64,000 nt of DNA from Cryptomeria japonica. Its lineage: Eukaryota > Streptophyta > Pinopsida > Cupressales > Cupressaceae. Within the stretch, counting starts at the first letter, position 1, and every line of letters starts with the position of its first letter. The notes under the pieces were generated by a model, which was not told the DNA's origin, did not search any database, and saw only the letters and a program-made list of their open reading frames with translations. Location: contig NC_081405.1 in NCBI RefSeq assembly GCF_030272615.1, forward strand, positions 27,174,272 through 27,238,271, in the 5' to 3' direction. Of the stretch, positions 44,880 through 56,100 are shown one piece after another. The translations under genes were made by a program, and so were the position numbers.

Positions 44880-47800
44880 AATCTCTTCCAGAAAAGGATC
44901 AAATATCAAGGAAAGGTATGCAACTTTCTCATTGATTCAAGTTCCACAGAAAATTTGGTCTCTAAAGAAATGGTAGAAAAGTTAGGATTGACTAAAACTG
45001 CTCATCCCTTCCCTTATCATGTCTCATGGCTCACAAAAGGGAAACAAACCTTAGTGACTGATCAGACCATAGTAGAATTCTCTCTAGGTGATTTTAAAGA
45101 CAAAGTTTTAGGTGACATAGTAGAGATGGATGCTTGCCATCTTCTACTTGGCAAACCATGGCAATATGACATGGATGCCACATATAGTTGTAGGAAGAAC
45201 ACCTACACCATTGTAAGGGATGGGGTTACATACACTATGAAGCCATTACCTGGTTCTAAAGAAGAGAAAGAACCCACTGTGATTATGATTAGGGAAAAGG
45301 AAATGGTGAAAACCTTGAAGGATTCCAAAGAGGAGAGTTATGTCTTGGTTATGAAACCCAAAGACAGGGAAGAATCTGATAAAACAGTACCTATTCCCGA
45401 TGTAGTGAAAGGACTATTAAATAAGTATAAGGAAGTCAACACAAATGAGTTACCCCCTACCCTCCCACCCTTAAGAGATGTTTGTCATCAAATATACTTG
45501 ATACCTGGTGCATCCTTGCTAAACAAGGCACCCTACAAGATGACACCAAATCAAAATGCAGAGATATCTAGGCAAGTCCATGAAATGTTGCAGAAAGGAC
45601 TCATCCAAAAGAGCCTTGGCCCTTGTGCGGTACCAATAGTCTTAGCACCCAAGAAGGATGGGAAATGAAGGTTATGCACAGACAGTAGGGATATAAACAA
45701 AATTACTATAAGATATAGGTTCCCAATCCCAAGAATAGAAGATCTAATGGATCAACTTCGTAATGCTTGTTGTTTTTCCAAAATAGATCTCAAATCTGGT
45801 TACCACTAAATCAAGATCAGACCAGGAGATGAATGGAAGATTTCATTTAAGACCACTGATGGCTTATATGAATGGCTTGTCATGCCATTTGGTTTGAGCG
45901 ATGCTCCAAGCACATTCATGAGGTTGATGAATGAAATTATTAATGACTTCAATGGTAAGTTTTATGTCATTTACCTTGATGATATTTTGATATTTAGTAG
46001 CAGTTTGGAAGAGCACCTAAATCATTTGGAGTAGGTACTAAGGAAGCTTCATGAACACAAACTAATCATCAACCTAGACAAGTGCATCTTTATGCAGAAG
46101 GAACTCACTTTCTTGGGGTTTGTCATCTCAAAAGGAACCCTCAAAATGGATCCTACCAAAGTGGAGGCCATTGTTAGTTGGCCACAACCAAAGAATCCAG
46201 GTGATGTAAGAGGTTTTCATGGTCTTGCAACATTTTATAGAAAGTTTATTAAAAACTTCAGTCATAATTGTGCTCCATTGCTAGATACCATAAAAGGTGG
46301 AAGGAAAACCAAGTTTGTGTGGACAGATGCAGCAAATGATGCCTTTCAATACTTGAAAAATAGAGTGGCCCAATACCCTATTCTAACCTTACCTAATTTT
46401 GGTAAAGTGTTCACTATTGAGACAAATGCAAGCAACTTGGCCATAGGGGTTGTCCTAAGCCAAGAAAACAGACCTATAGCTTTCTTTTCTGAGAAATTAA
46501 ATGAGGCCAAAAAGAGGTATTCCACCTATGACCTTGAGTTGTATGCAATGGTCCAAGCCCTAAATAAATGGAGGCACTACCTATTACCCAAGTAATTTGT
46601 GGTATTCGCAGATAACCATGCCCTTAGCTACCTAAACTTACAAGAAAAACTAAGTGTCAAACACATCAAATGGATGGAGCAGCTTCAAGCTTATACATTC
46701 ACCATTAAGCATAAAAAGGGTCAAGCCAATAAGGTGGTTTATGCCTTGAATAGAAGAGTAGGATTGATCCAAGAAGTAAAACTTCAGAGCATGGGGATTG
46801 ATGCCTTAAAAACCCTTTATAAAGGTGATCCAGACTTTGGTGAAGCATTTGAGGTTTGTTCCAAACTTGTTGGCAAGTACCATACTGATTTCTCTGAATT
46901 TCTCATTCAAGATGGTCTTTTATTCAAAGGTTCTCAACTTTGTATACCTAGGTGTTCAATGAGGTCAAACATAGTAAAGGAAAAGCATTGTGGTGGCATG
47001 AGTGGTCATTTTGGCATAGACAAAACTCTAAATTTGGTGAAGAGGAGTTATTTTTGGCCTAAGATGGCAAATGATGTGAAAAAGTTTGTCCAAACTTGTA
47101 CAATCTGTCAACAAGCCAAAGGAGTATCAACCAATCAAGGATTATATCAACCCTTACCTATACCTACTAGGCCTTGGGAGTGCATATCCATGGATTTTGT
47201 TATGGGACTACCTAGAAGTAAACAAGGTTTTGACAGTGTTTTTGTCATTGTAGATAGATTTAGTAAGATGGTGCACTTTGTTCCCTGCAAAAGAACTAAT
47301 GATGCTTCACACATAACAAACCTTTTTTTCACAGAAGTTGTAAGAATCCATAGTTTAGCCAAAACAATAGTCTCAGACAGGGATGTCAAATTTTAGGGTC
47401 ATTTTTGGAGGACATTGTTCAAAAAGTTGGGTACAAACTTAACCTATAGTTCAACATATCATCCACAAACGGATGGCCAATCAGAAGTGGTGAATAGGTC
47501 ACTTGGCAACCTTCTAAGGTGTCTAACAAAGCAGTATAATCAGAGTTGGGATATGGTTCTTCCTCTAGCAGAGTTTGCCTTCAATGATTCTCTTAACCGG
47601 TCCACTGGTAAAACACCTTTTCAAACAATGTTTGGTTTGCATCCCAGAGGTCCTTTAGACCTAAAGACCTATCTTCAGACTTCAGAGTCAGTGCGCAAGG
47701 AGAGGAGTTAGTAGACCTGATCAACAAAGTGCAGGAGGAAGTCAAACAGACCCTACATAACACATCACAGAAATATAAAGCCCAAGCAGATAAAAAGAAA

Positions 47801-48355
47801 AGAGAAGTTCATTTCAAAGTAGGGGATAAAGTGTGGGCATACCTCAGGAAAGAGAGGCTACCTAAAGGGAGATACTCAAAATTGCATATGAAGAAAGTAG
47901 GACCATGCACTATCATGCACAAAATGGGTGAAAATGCATATGAAATCTCTCTTCTCCCTACCTTGTCAATTTCTCCAATTTTTAATATTGCAGACCTAAC
48001 CCCTTATAAAGGTTTTGCAAGTGATAATAGTGTTGCAGGTACTAATGAAGATGCAAGTACATCCAATGATCAAATCACCTATGATGCGGAAGATTATGTC
48101 ACAAACCTTCCTCAAAGAAAACTGGTAGAGTTGGAAAATATTCTTGACTCCAAGATCCTCAAACAGACTAGAAGTAAGACATACATGCAATATTTAGTGA
48201 AATGGAAAGCATTCCCCAACATAGATGCAACTTGGATGACTGAAGAGCAGATTAAACAACATGGCACTTCAATTGAACAACTTGACTCAAGTGGGAACTT
48301 GAGTTCTAAATCTCAAGGGGAGTATGGTGCAGGAGCACCCAATGAAAATTCATGA
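44880..48355 (+). pseudogene. pol: Chromovirus pol with chromodomain, element M
   Basis: Protease region FLIDSSSTENLVS: the catalytic D-S-G is D-S-S (44,935-44,943). RT has LKSGYH and catalytic YLDD at 45,972-45,983. RNase H has TIETNAS, where its first catalytic Asp is Asn (46,425). Integrase has HCGGMSGHFG, CTICQQAK, then D (SMDFVMGLP), D (SDRDVKF) and E (TDGQSEVVNR). After a shift near 47,700 the C-terminus carries a chromodomain (YLVKWKAFPNIDATWMTEE, about 48,190-48,260). The ORF ends 30 bp inside the 3' LTR. Stops at 45,666, about 45,810, 46,034, 46,593 and 47,394 look like TGG/CAA/CAG changes. Non-functional. Confidence 0.93.
48314..48324 (+). other. Polypurine tract of element M
   Basis: CAAGGGGAGTA directly before the LTR start TGGTGCAGG; primer site for plus-strand DNA in this family. 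Confidence 0.8.
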
Positions 48356-49879
48356 AGTTTTAACCTTTTTATGACTCCTAAGGGGTCTTGTAATGGCTAA
48401 ATCTTTTTAGGAGTCCTAGTGATCATATTGATCCATTTGTTAGACCTGGTTCCAAGATTTGGCATTTATAAGCCACTTGGTCAACTATGGTCAAAGGGAT
48501 CCAAATCTTAGATTTTAGGATGGTTCTCATGATTTTAGAATAATTTGGTCTCATTGGGACCATAGGTGTGTGTTTTCAAAGCAGATTGCACTCATGATGC
48601 AAAAGGGACAAAAATTGTCAAAATTGCAAATGTTGTCAAGAAGTTGTCTTGACAATATTTCGCCTTGTAACCCAAACAACTTCCCCAATGGCTAAATATT
48701 TTAAAATTCAGTTGTAACTGATGGGGAATTCCTTCATAAGCCCTATCAGGCAGGTGATAAAGGGAGAGATGTAAGTTTTGCTCTTCAATCAATAAAGAAC
48801 ACTGCTTTCCTGCAAACAATCCTCTTTCATGTTCATGTACGACCCTGTATGGATTAGGTGAATGGTTTAGTTGATGGATTTGAATTGAGGGGTGAATAAA
48901 CCTTCCTTTTCTTTTGGTTTGGAGTGTTGAAGTGCAATAGTTTGCAAGTTAGAGTTCATTTTGTGAAAATTGTCCTGAAACCCTCTTCCACCTAGGGTTT
49001 TGAATTCAATTTTGCTTTCCTCTCATGTCCACTAAGAACAAACTCTAAAACTTGGTGGAATGATGGGTTATCATGTATACTTAGTATTTTTGAAGTTATT
49101 TTGTAGGGGAACAGGTGTTCAAGCCTTTTGTCAATGGTTAAGGGTTGACATCTCCATGTGACAACCTTATTTCATGTTGAAATGCTTGATGACAATCAGA
49201 TATAGGGAATGAATCAAGACCTAAAACTATGTACATGGTGTATTTGGATCATTCCAACACAATCCCAAGCAGAGGCATCATTCTACCATTAACCCTCAGA
49301 GTACTTCCTTCACAAATCTGACCTAATTGTCCCAATTAGGCCCATTTGACCTTGTAAAGGATAGACCACTTCCTTTTAGTTTTAGAAATATTCCTTTGGC
49401 ATTTAGATATTACTTCCAAAAGGGTGTTTGAAACTGCAATTTGTTTCCTAGGTCTTGTGTCAACTTTCGGAATTGTATCCTAAAAACCTCAAAAATAGGG
49501 CTACAAGGAAAATGGAGGCCTAACAAAGGAAGTATACTTGGTTGGTTGACTTGCAGAGTTTTTGTGGTTTGGACATGCTTGGTAGGCCTCTTGGACACCC
49601 CTAACCAAGTGTTTTATTTCCATGTTTAATGACTTGTCATGTGTGAGAGTGAACCCATGTTGGGTGTGTACCCAAGTGAGTAAATTTGATCTACCTTGAC
49701 CAAATTGCCCATAGATCTCATTGATGCTCCCTTGGGGATCTTGAATTGTGAATGAGACTTAGTGTTGATTGTTATTCAAAGGTGTGACACTAGGTAGGTT
49801 GGTATCTAAGAGGCTTCTTGGTGGCCTCCAAGGACTATTTGTCCTATTTTGTTCAAAACCACCCCTAACCCTTGCATCA
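48325..49879 (+). repeat. 3' LTR of element M
   Basis: 1,555 bp, TGGTGCAGGAGCACC...CCCTTGCATCA, followed by the GGTGA duplication. Many scattered differences from the 5' LTR by eye, more than between the LTRs of H or of I, consistent with M being older than its two insertions. Confidence 0.95.
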
Positions 49880-49944
49880 GGTGAGCTCCAAAATGAAAAA
49901 TGGCAACCTTCATCAACTTTCACTTAAACAAGGATTAGTAACCT

Positions 49945-49956
49945 GCTCTAATACCA
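49945..49956 (-). other. Primer binding site assigned to element E
   Basis: Minus strand TGGTATTAGAGC, directly after the LTR end TTTCCTTTCA; initiator-Met type with one C-to-T change. Confidence 0.75.
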
Positions 49957-50138
49957 TGAAAGGAAATACAAGAGCAAAAAAATGAAAAATAAATCAAATT
50001 ATATTGATTGAAGTAATGTTACCAATGTAAAGAGCAACTTGAGAGAAATCACCCAAAACTTGAAGAAGAGACACAAGAGATTTTGAAAGGGGAAAAGCAA
50101 AGAAAAACCCATTATGTATTATGAATGAAGGAAAAGCC

Positions 50139-50172
<34 letters not shown>

Positions 50173-50737
50173 CATTCAATGATATCCAAAAAGTGAAGAA
50201 TGAAGGAGAAGCATCTCTTAAATAGAGATGAGAAAAGGAGATACAAAGTAAATCCCAAATCTATGAATGCCACCATTCATAATATGTGTGTGCAATGTGT
50301 CAACATCCTCTTAAGGAGGATAAACTAATATTCCTTAATAAAGGAAAATAAAAGAAATGACTTGTCCTCACACATGTTCAAGAGGACAAAATACATGTAG
50401 GGATTCCAAAGGAATATCCTAAACTAAATACAAATAAACCTAAGCCAAGTAAAGATTAAATATTCTAACACATTTGAAACTCTAAAGAAAGATAAGATTT
50501 TGCATCTCTAATCAATATCCTTATTGCTACCAAATAATATCACGTCATTGGCATAAAATGTAATAATAATAAAATAGTCATTATACTATTTATTAAACAT
50601 AATGATTAGATTTAAACATGAAAAATACCAACCCCAAAACATATGAATCAAAGTTTTGGGACCACATTATAAGAGACTATTTGAGACCATACAAATACAT
50701 CTTTAATTAATAATGTGATACCCCTCCTTTAGTTACA
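49957..50737 (-). repeat. LTR assigned as 5' LTR of copia E
   Basis: 781 bp with minus-strand ends TGTAACTAAAGG and TTTCCTTTCA and a PBS directly downstream, so it is the 5' LTR of a minus-strand element. Its flank TTCTA (50,738-50,742) is the expected target duplication. It holds a 28-bp (GA)n microsatellite at 50,141-50,168 and TATTTAAGAG as a TATA candidate near 50,215. The interior reached after removing M is the E leader and gag, so I assign it to E. No second copy is in the window to test this. Confidence 0.65.
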
Positions 50738-50754
50738 TTCTAGTTTATTGTAGT

Positions 50755-51222
50755 TTATTGTGATGGAATTGCTATGGGTTGTTTCCCTTCTTTCCCTCTC
50801 TCAGTTTGAATGAACTTCCACCATGTTAAGGTGGCCCCTCTCAACCTAGACTTAGTTACCTTCACCTTTTGGGCCTTTGTCACCCCATCACATTCAAAGT
50901 GATTCTGCAGGCCTTCAATCCAATCCATGACTGAATCTGGATCCATCTTGCCACTAAAAAGAGATACACCTTCTAAGTTTTTGCCACTCAATGCCTTCAA
51001 GGCCTTCAAGAAAGGTTCTTGTTCAAGAACAGGGTCAGGTATAGGGATATCATCTTCTATTGCTACCAATTTTCCCTTATCGTCCACCTTATCACTCACT
51101 TCTCCAATCCTGACCTCTACGAAAACTAGTTTTATCTCTAGCTACTCCAATCTCTCCCTTAGTGCTCTATGTTCCTCCTCTTGGTCTTCTACCTTCTTGG
51201 CTAGTTCAGCATTGGTCACCAT
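50755..51222 (-). pseudogene. gag: Gypsy gag N-terminal part, element N
   Basis: Starts MVTNAELAKKVEDQEEEHR at 51,222, about 40 bp after the PBS; this heptad-like start parallels the gag of M. One TAG (near 51,143) interrupts the frame. The gag core has LEGVSLFSGKMDPDSVMDWI, then KVTKSRLRGATLTWWKFIQTE, which carries the WW signature. It is truncated after GKEGKQPI, close to the E insertion, so there is no knuckle. In this family gag forms the particle. Apart from the single stop the frame is open, so this copy is little decayed. Confidence 0.88.
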
Positions 51223-51259
51223 CTTGAAAGTACTCACTTCTACCCAAGACTTACTTCTT

Positions 51260-51271
51260 GCTCTGATACCA
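51260..51271 (-). other. Primer binding site of element N
   Basis: Minus strand TGGTATCAGAGC, three bases after the LTR end GTCAAGCA. Confidence 0.88.
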
Positions 51272-51274
51272 CTA

Positions 51275-51643
51275 TGCTTGACAACATTAACAATTTTTGA
51301 TACAATGAGCATTTTTGACTTGTGAGCCAAATAGACTTAACTCCACCATGTGAAATGGTTTACTAGAACCACACAAACATATTTCAATGCCTAACAAAGC
51401 TTTATAAGGCGTATTGACCATTTTTCCACAGTTTTCCCATTCTAGGCTTACAAGGCATAAAAGGTCAAAATTAGGCCAAAAAATCCACAAATAACAAAAC
51501 TAAGACACAAAGGACACTTAAACACACTAAACACACCCTTTGGACATACAAAAATTCCATTATTCAATTGATACCAACATAGGTCATTCCAAACCAAAAT
51601 TTGATGAAGTGCTCCATGAGCTTCATTAAGTGCTCCTACACCA
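51275..51643 (-). repeat. 5' LTR of element N
   Basis: 369 bp, short for a gypsy LTR. Minus strand starts TGGTGTAGGAGC and ends GTTGTCAAGCA. TTATAAAGC (near 51,395) is a TATA candidate. The left boundary with copia O is ambiguous by three bases because CCA is repeated. Confidence 0.8.
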
Positions 51644-52936
51644 CCAATTCTGGATGTGTGTGGCACAACTAATAGCCTCTGCCCGAAAGACGGGATCAAG
51701 AGAATGTGCATGTATCATACAACTAGTCATTTCCTTGATAGTTCTATTCTTTCTCTCTACAAATCCATTCTGTTGTGGAGTATATGCAACAAAATGTTGA
51801 AGATCAATCCCCTCAAATGTACAAAAATCCTCAAGTCTTTTGTTCACATATTCCCTTCCATTATCTATACGAAGAATCTTGACCACTTTCCCACATTGCT
51901 TCTCCACATGAGTCTTGAAGTCCTGAAATTTGTCAAATACTTCACTCTTATGAATAAGAAAGTAGACCCAAGTGAAGCAGGAGTAGTCATCAATGAAGGT
52001 GAGGACATAGCGGGCCTTACTAAATGAAGGTGCTAGAAATGGACCTGCTACATCACTGTGAACAAGTTGAATAACTTCCTAAGCTCTCCAAGATTTCCCC
52101 TTATCAAACTTCTCCTCGGGATGCTTGCCCATGGAACACCTTGAACATGCACCCTTTGAAAAACAGATTCGAGGTAGACCTGTGACCATGTCTTTAGTGC
52201 TGAGCTGTTGAAGATAGCAGTAGTTGAGGTGACCAAACCGCTCATGCCATAGCTTACTTTCTGAATTTGAATGAGTAAGCAAGGCCCTAGAAGGAGAACT
52301 TGGCACAAAGTGGGAGAATGAATAAAGCCTTGAGTTGTCATTGACTTGTCCCAGTGCGACCAAGGCATCATCATCAAGTTCCTTTACCACAACTGAATCA
52401 GGTGTAAACTCAACCTTTTTCCCATTCCCATAGTGAGTGATTTGGTAGATAGAGAGAAGATTGGTAGACAAGTTAGGAACATAGAGAACATTCTCAAATG
52501 TTTCATCATCCATGTCAACTGAACCTTTCCCTTCAACCTCAACTTGTGTATCATCACCTATGTAAATGTGAGGTACCTTTGATGGCTCCAATGAAGAAAA
52601 CTGCTCCTTTGTAGAACCCATATGATAAGAGGCACCCGAGTCAAGTATCCACTGCTGTGAAGAACCTGTTGTAGCCACAAATGCTTGCCCTTTTCCCTTA
52701 GACTGTGAGGAAGAGGAAGGAGATGAATCCTTCTTTGTGTAGGCAAATGGCAAGTTGATGTTGTTTTTCTTAAGAAGATTTGTCAACTCATCAACTTGCT
52801 TGGTGTGGCATCGATGCTCATCATGACTATACTTCTTGCAATAAGCACAAGTTGGTTTATCCTTCTTAGGTGGAGTCCCCTTCTTGGAAGAGGATGAAAA
52901 ATTGCCTTGTGATGGAGAGGATGATTGCCCTTTTTC
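51644..52936 (-). pseudogene. pol: Copia protease and integrase, element O
   Basis: In the same frame as gag. The zinc knuckle CAYCKKYSHDEHRC lies at about 52,845 at the gag-protease border. Protease follows with WILDSGASYHM, then ENVLYVPNLSTNLLSI, LWHERFGHLNY and CSRCSMGKH (integrase zinc domain). The core has D (VHSDVAGP), D (RIDNGREY) and E (NGFVERKNRTI), and ends at RAEAISCATHIQN where N is inserted. The only in-frame stop after the knuckle (near 52,080) reads TAG where Gln is likely. Well preserved but incomplete. Confidence 0.92.
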
Positions 52937-53635
52937 CTATTGTGGATTTGACTTAGATTGCTTCTTCTTCTTGTTGGAATCTTTGCCTTGACTCCCTTGA
53001 TTAGCCACCAAAGCCTTGGACTTTGAAGACTTGAGATGCCCCATGTTCAACAACTTAGATTGTTCCAATATCAACATTTCTGTGAAGGCATCAAATGAAG
53101 GCATAGTGTAGGAACTCCCCATTGTCAAACGATGAGTTTGGAAGCTTGAAACAAATGTTGCATATTCTGGTGCAAACTTGTCCATCAAGTTGAATATCAA
53201 CTGAGCATCCTTTTTGTCAATTCCACAATCCTTAAGCTTTGCTCTTAGCTCATTTGCTTTGGTGACATAATCTTGGATTGTATCAAAATTCTTGGGATCC
53301 AAGTTGGTGAGCTCATTGTCAATCTTGTAACCTCTGATTTCATCAACTTGACCATACAATTTCTAAAACATATCCCAAGCCTCTTTGATTGTAGTACACT
53401 TCTCAATGTGAAAAATGAGGTCATCTGATACATACTTACGCAAAGTTCCAAGAGCCATGCAATTCTTAGTGACCCATTCTAACTGAGCATTAGGATCAGC
53501 CTTAGGATTAGGTGGTGCTGCTATTGTTCCATCTATGTAATGTGTGAGACCTTTTTCCATTAATTCGCTCCATACTTTAATTTTCCATGATGCATAATTA
53601 TGTGGAGTTAAAGGTGGAAATTTACAAGGACTCAT
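52937..53635 (-). pseudogene. gag: Copia gag, element O
   Basis: I chose the Met at 53,635 (MSPCKFPPLTPHNYASWK), since upstream codons are a poly-Gly/Cys artefact of C-runs. The N-terminus is the UBN2 type (NYASWKIKVW, DDLIFHIEKCTTIKEAW). A TAG follows at 53,362, then the frame reopens: ELTNLDPKNFDTIQDYVTK and KDAQLIFNLMDKFAPEY, to a Lys/Ser/Gln-rich linker and another TAG near 52,936. It is continuous in frame with protease. Both stops are TAG in positions where Gln is plausible. In the family, gag assembles the particle and binds RNA. Confidence 0.9.
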
Positions 53636-54657
53636 TGAAACAAAAATTAAAGAGCACAAAGAAAGAGAGTCACAATCACACAAGACACACCCCCCCCCCC
53701 CAAATTCACTCAATCAAAGAACCCTCCCCCCCCCCCCAAAAAAAAATGATGATTTGGCACTTTATACTTAGTGCGTGTACAATGGGCCACTTGCAAAAAA
53801 TGGCAAAGTGGACTTCTGATTTCAACTTTACAACTACCTCAAAGAGGCCAAAGGAAACTCAAACTAATAATGCAAGAGATCTAAACTAAGATCCAAGCAA
53901 ATTACAAGTACAAAATAGGCCAAAAAAGACCAATATCTGAAAGTACAATATCCACTCAAATTCTCTAATAACTTATCATATATTATGAAAGTAGACAAAA
54001 AAATATGCACTTTCAAAAAAAATGACACCTGAAGAGGAGGTCGTATGAGCTCAAATGAAGCCTTTGAAGTTGCAAAATTGAGGATTGGACAGGTACAACT
54101 GAGAGAATCCGAAAATTTTGAAAAAAACATGTGCACCAAAATCAGAAAATAAATACACCACTGTGAAGAGCATGAAAATTAGCCCAAATAAAAAAAAAAT
54201 TGCACCCAAAAAGGAGCAAAATTGAGCAAGTTATGAGCCTCCAAAGTTAACCGAAAAATCCAAACTACTCAATAGAGAGGGGTCTAAAATTTTTCAAAAA
54301 ATGCTGATTGGGCGCTGACTGTGTGCTGACTGTGCACTATTGACTAGGCAGAAGGTACTCAAAAAAAAATATTTTCAACTGGAAAATTATTTTTCAGAAT
54401 TTTTATTTTTTTTTTGAAAAAAATCCGAAAATTTTGTATCGTACCGCCTGTATTGGGCAAAAGATTTCTCCAACACCCAAAATTCGAATTTCACCAAAAT
54501 AGGTCAAGTTTATACTCTATTTTTATAGAAACGACCTCCCAGACGCAATAGTGAGGTCGAAAACGCTCTAAGATGCCTTCAAAACACGCAATACCTCAAA
54601 TCCGAAAATAGAAGCTTTCCAAGATCTCTCCCAAAACCATTCAATAAAGCCCCAATA
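53636..54657 (-). other. Leader of copia O with two poly-C tracts
   Basis: About 1 kb between gag start and PBS with no gene. It has C-runs of 12-13 bases at about 53,690-53,702 and 53,727-53,738 (G-runs on the element strand), then AT-rich sequence with A- and T-runs around 54,360-54,420. Confidence 0.75.
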
Positions 54658-54669
54658 GCTCTGATACCA
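54658..54669 (-). other. Primer binding site of element O
   Basis: Minus strand TGGTATCAGAGC immediately after the LTR; perfect initiator-tRNA-Met type. Confidence 0.92.
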
Positions 54670-55100
54670 TGTGAGATTTTTCCAAGATCAAGGGAACAAT
54701 GAAAAGCATAAAGAGAGACAAAAGAATGACAAGAACAAACTATATTCTCATCAATATACAAATGATCAACTGGATTAACCAATACAATGAATATGAGCCT
54801 GCTTATATAGGCAAGGCCATATGGATATACGAGCACACAATCATGACATGTGGCTCAATGAGAAACAAGGGTAGGTAGGAGAAATAATATAATATTCCAC
54901 AAGAGGTGGATGACCCACCGAATGTGGAGTGCAACAGCAAAATAAAACCATAAAATGTGGAATTTCTCCTACAAGCTATATCCCTATGTGCACACTTCCC
55001 TAAGTGTCTCATATCCAAACTATGAAGAGATGCATTATCTTAAGTTAACTTAAGTAAAGTGTAATAATATCCATGATGAATATTTATTTACACCATTACA
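54670..55100 (-). repeat. 5' LTR of copia O
   Basis: 431 bp. Plus-strand ends TGTGAGATT and ACACCATTACA. TATATAAGCAGG on the minus strand (about 54,790-54,801) is a clear TATA box. A diverged copy is the solo LTR at 61,324-61,766, which shares GGCAAGGCCATATGGATAT and ATTCCACAAGAGGTGGAT. Confidence 0.9.
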
Positions 55101-55859
55101 AAGAACAAAAGAAGAGGCTTAAGGAACAAAGGAAGGAAGCAAAAACCATACACACTGCAGTGGAAATTTTGTCAAGTCTTCTACCGAAGACTGCTATAGG
55201 GAATTTGTCAACTCCTATTGACAAGCTTGGGTAGTTGGTTGCAAATGCTTCTGGTCAACTCAAGTCCCTTGAGGAAGCAGCTCAGACTATAGCTTAGAAA
55301 AACTACAGGAAGAAAAGAGGAGAACAAATAATGAAAGATATTGATATAGGGAAGATTGATTTATCCCTAAACAAAGATCTTTTGAGAAAAGATATTGAGT
55401 CAGGAGGCATAATTATAGCATATACATCTAATGTTTCATTTTTCTATGCTGATATTGTTAAGAAACGAATAGAGACAAAACTAGAACTGGCAAAGATATG
55501 TAATGCCTACATACCTTTACAGGACTTAGTCTTAGCTTTTGGCAAATCTGTGGATGATTTGTAAAACCGGCTAGATGTTTGTGATTTTGAATAGGCAAAG
55601 AGACTTTGATCGCTAAAGGAGCTAAAGAACTAGTTAAGACCTAAAGTGGACATCTTACAATGAGTTTACAAGGATGCAGAAGCGGTTTTGGCGACTCCAG
55701 AGATGAGTACAATTGATGCAATGGAAAAAAATTCTGCACAAATTATGACAACCATTGAGATCACTAAAACTTTACTAGAAACATGAGAAAATGATTTTTC
55801 TCAAATGAAGATTACTTTCAGTGACATTTTCTTGCAAATTGAAGTGAATACTCCTTAAT
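55101..55859 (+). pseudogene. C-terminal part of element J cargo ORF
   Basis: One plus frame from the O boundary to about 55,859, with stops near 55,231, 55,297, 55,562 and several after it. It begins with a Lys/Glu/Arg-rich run (KRLKEQRKEAKTIHTAV), then EILSSLLPKTAI, which parallels ALLTDMLPEAIV of element G at the same point. The longest open piece is 55,331-55,564 (MKDIDIGKIDLSLNKDLL, then IVKKRIETKLELAKI). The rest is helical and charged. No enzyme motif. The homology with G is by eye over a short block. Function unknown. Confidence 0.55.
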
Positions 55860-56088
55860 ACAAACTTTTTAAAGTTTTTGTATATATACACTTTTGATGC
55901 AAATTTTTTTGTATATATATGTATTTTACTTTTCAATTTGGCATTGTTGTCAAAGGGGGAGTAGAAATATGTATGTGTTGTGAAAATTTTGTGTATTGTT
56001 AAGGGGGAGTAGAAATATATGTGTACAAGTTTTGTAAGCACACTTAGTTGTATAGTTGTAAAATTTTCTAAGTGTTGCCATCAATGCT

Positions 56089-56100
56089 AAAGGGGGAGAT
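56089..56100 (+). other. Polypurine tract of element J
   Basis: AAAGGGGGAGAT directly before the LTR start TGTTGG; similar AAGGGGGAGTAG runs occur upstream near 55,956 and 55,999. Confidence 0.8.

Larger units (their letters stand above)
27928..49879 (+). mobile_element. Element M: chromovirus (Ty3/gypsy with chromodomain)
   Basis: Target duplications GGTGA at 27,923-27,927 and 49,880-49,884, with LTR ends TGGTGCAGG and TTGCATCA. Without its two insertions it is about 7.77 kb: 5' LTR, PBS, gag, protease, RT, RNase H, integrase, chromodomain, PPT, 3' LTR. Copia H splits the 5' LTR and element I splits gag, both in the opposite orientation. Chromodomains in this family guide integration to heterochromatin. 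Confidence 0.95.
7260..50737 (-). mobile_element. Element E: Ty1/copia retrotransposon split by nested insertions
   Basis: A minus-strand copia element recovered from separated pieces. Integrase and protease are at 7,260-8,539. The gag knuckle region is at 14,549-14,929 and the gag N-terminus at 25,623-26,135. Reading frames resume exactly across the 5-bp duplications of elements A (ATTAC) and B (GCAAG). I infer that its leader continues from 26,136 to 27,927 and, across chromovirus M, to 49,880-49,956. The PBS is at 49,945-49,956 and the 5' LTR at 49,957-50,737. RT, RNase H and the 3' LTR should lie left of the window, beyond F. The gag-integrase assembly is firm; assignment of the distant LTR is inference. 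Confidence 0.75.
50743..51643 (-). mobile_element. Element N: 5' part of a Ty3/gypsy element
   Basis: Minus-strand LTR, PBS and gag, cut inside or shortly after the gag core by the LTR of E. It lies inside the integrase of copia O; CCAAT at 51,644-51,648 would be its target duplication. The LTR start TGGTGTAGGAGCAC resembles that of chromovirus M (TGGTGCAGGAGCAC), so N may be a related lineage with a shorter LTR. The rest should lie left of the window. Confidence 0.75.
51644..55100 (-). mobile_element. Element O: Ty1/copia, 5' half
   Basis: Minus-strand LTR (54,670-55,100), PBS, ~1-kb leader, gag, protease and the first two thirds of integrase. It is cut by element N after residues CATHIQN. 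Flank AAGAA at 55,101-55,105 is the expected target duplication within element J. RT, RNase H and the 3' LTR should lie left of the window. Confidence 0.88.
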
